A DNA stretch of 64,000 nucleotides from positions 26,742 to 90,741 of the forward strand of contig CABJAN010000013.1 of assembly GCA_902363515.1 (NCBI GenBank), given 5' to 3'. How positions within the stretch are numbered: the stretch's first letter is position 1; each line of letters starts with the position of its first letter. This document shows, one piece after another, positions 62,955 to 64,000 of this stretch. Below the pieces are notes generated by a model. The model had not been told where the DNA came from, made no database searches, and saw only the letters and a list, made by a program, of their open reading frames with translations. The stretch comes from Bacillota bacterium. Lineage in GTDB: Bacteria > Bacillota > Clostridia > Lachnospirales > Lachnospiraceae. The position numbers and the translations under genes are program-made.

Positions 62955-63749
62955 TTAAATCAGCCCAAAATGTTTCATAGCCTTATAAATACCATGATTT
63001 TCCACGTCCTCCGTCACATAGGCACAAGTGTTTTTAATAGATTCCTGGGCATTTCCCATGGCAATGCTGTTTGGAACTGCCTCCAGCATTGCCATGTCAT
63101 TTTCACTATCCCCAAAGCTATAACAATCTTCCAGAGTTTTCCCCATATACTCACATAAAAAGTGGATTCCCGTTGCTTTAGAATAGCCTTTTTGAATCAT
63201 TTCATACATAAAATTGCCCCTGTCAATACATTCAAAATACTGGGATAAATACTCTTTTAATTCCTTGCTTTTCCCCGTTGATTTCAGAATCAGCAACAGC
63301 TTATCATACACCTTTTGCTCATCTTGAAAAATTTCCTCAATGTCTTTTCCACGAATCCCAAAAGTATCTTCTATCTTTTTTGCCTGATTTTCTTTATCTG
63401 GTATCTGATAGTCAAAATAGACTGCATCTGCTGCCTCATACAGCGCTGGAATTCCATATTCCCGCACTGTTTTTACCACCTGGCAGCACAAATTGTTAGT
63501 GAGTCTGGCATGCAAAAGCTCCTCTTCTTTTAAGAAAATCTGTGTTCCACAGCCACACACATAACCATCAAATCCCAATTCTGTAATCTTTTGTGGCAGA
63601 CTTGTTCTGGTTCTTCCTGTATTCACAAACAATAGATGTCCACTATCCTGGGCCAGCCGGACTGCCTCCCTGGTACTTTCCGGCAGCACTCCGGCTCCCT
63701 CTGTAATTAACGTTCCATCTATATCAAAAAACAATAATTTCTGCTCCAT
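62955..63749 (-). CDS. Cof-type HAD phosphatase
   Basis: 264 residues. Motif I FFDIDGTLITEG, motif II FVNTGRTR, Lys in FMYEMIQKGYSKATGI, and motif IV YSFGDSENDMAMLEAVPNSIAMGNA; the C2 cap lies at about 85-180. Dephosphorylates sugar or nucleotide phosphates; exact substrate unknown. ATG start 63749. Confidence 0.93.
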   Translation of the reverse strand: MEQKLLFFDIDGTLITEGAGVLPESTREAVRLAQDSGHLLFVNTGRTRTSLPQKITELGFDGYVCGCGTQIFLKEEELLHARLTNNLCCQVVKTVREYGIPALYEAADAVYFDYQIPDKENQAKKIEDTFGIRGKDIEEIFQDEQKVYDKLLLILKSTGKSKELKEYLSQYFECIDRGNFMYEMIQKGYSKATGIHFLCEYMGKTLEDCYSFGDSENDMAMLEAVPNSIAMGNAQESIKNTCAYVTEDVENHGIYKAMKHFGLI

Positions 63750-64000
63750 TTTGTTCCACTCTTCCTCTGATTTATTTGAGTTTTTAACTTGTCAATTTGT
63801 TAAATTTTATCATCAAAAGCAGAAATGTCAACACCCCTGCACTTGAGTTTCCGCAGTTTTATCCACAGAACCTATAATCATCCTTGCTGATTATTAACAA
63901 CTTTTTAAAAATGCCAAAAATATAAGGAATCCTATTCCTTTTTGATGTAAAATTTAATCACCACAAAAAAATCGTACTAAACAAAAAAGAGGAGGATTCC
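63750..64000. other. Intergenic end of window with a DnaA box and a downstream RBS
   Basis: Contains TTATCCACA (63859-63867), a perfect DnaA-box consensus, an AAGGAAT/ATTCCTT hairpin followed by T5 (63924-63942), and GAGGAGG near 63990, which is probably the RBS of a plus-strand gene beginning just past the edge. No gene lies inside the 250 nt. Confidence 0.5.

Noticed and set aside
1..64000. CRISPR arrays, rRNA genes or T-box/riboswitch leaders
   Set aside because: No regularly spaced repeats, no rRNA-like stretches, and no recognisable riboswitch or T-box consensus were seen by eye; this is not a substitute for covariance searches.

Overview
The window looks like the chromosome of an anaerobic, probably spore-forming gut member of the Lachnospiraceae (a Blautia / [Ruminococcus]-type organism; inference). 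Pointers are a SpoVT sporulation regulator, a corrinoid/tetrahydrofolate one-carbon cluster, PucR-type regulation, a lysyl-tRNA synthetase with a C-terminal tRNA-binding domain, DUF6462 and DUF6145-type proteins, and an AT-rich genome with strong AGGAGG ribosome binding sites.

Layout. 1-2270: a MATE transporter (cut by the window edge) and a DEDDh exonuclease. 2480-8436: a six-gene corrinoid methyl-transfer operon (pterin methyltransferase, corrinoid protein, ferredoxin-type reductive activator, DUF2284 protein, second corrinoid protein, PucR regulator) with no recognisable substrate methyltransferase. 8504-11318: ftsH and a degenerate sigma-70-like protein. 11691-14305: an AT-rich permease / M20 amidohydrolase pair. 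14363-17631: decayed mobile DNA, namely an IS200-type tnpA remnant, a group II intron whose reverse transcriptase has a nonsense codon, and the 3' half of an IS1182-type element that truncates parB. 17617-20091: remains of a conjugative-type element (parB', parA, two DUF6462 genes) ending in a second copy of the 3' end of lysS. 20092-28057: an integrative mobilizable element of about 8 kb (integrase, Xis, VirE-type ATPase, CHC2 primase fragment, MobV relaxase, small cargo genes) inserted inside lysS. 28057-45676: housekeeping genes on the minus strand (lysS, greA, dusB, coaX, birA, argF, patatin, SPFH/NfeD, cell-wall hydrolase, rRNA/tRNA methylase, pfkA, dnaE, cvfB, acyl-ACP thioesterase, tRNA-Gln). 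45952-48689: VanY-like peptidase, pncB, spoVT. 48764-62336: an alpha-galactoside utilisation locus (ABC importer, AraC regulator, GH4, two GH36, one GH31, a YesL-like protein and a HAD phosphatase). 62357-63749: gene debris, an orphan HTH repressor with a near-ideal promoter/operator, and a Cof-type phosphatase.

The most striking observation is the lysS insertion. The integrase target lies just after motif 3 of the synthetase catalytic core. The element carries its own version of the whole C-terminal tRNA-binding domain plus a terminator, so integration leaves lysS full length (653 codons) but with a swapped domain, and displaces the previous 3' end to 19592-20091. The displaced copy is itself followed by a different set of short direct repeats and by partition genes. 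This suggests that at least two unrelated-arm-site elements have used the same lysS site in succession.

How the genes work together. The galactoside locus has the binding protein and permeases first, then the glycosidases, with the AraC regulator embedded in the operon and intercistronic hairpins after the binding-protein and permease genes. The one-carbon operon has a strong hairpin-plus-T-run between the first corrinoid protein and its activator, which would make the corrinoid carrier more abundant than its repair enzyme.
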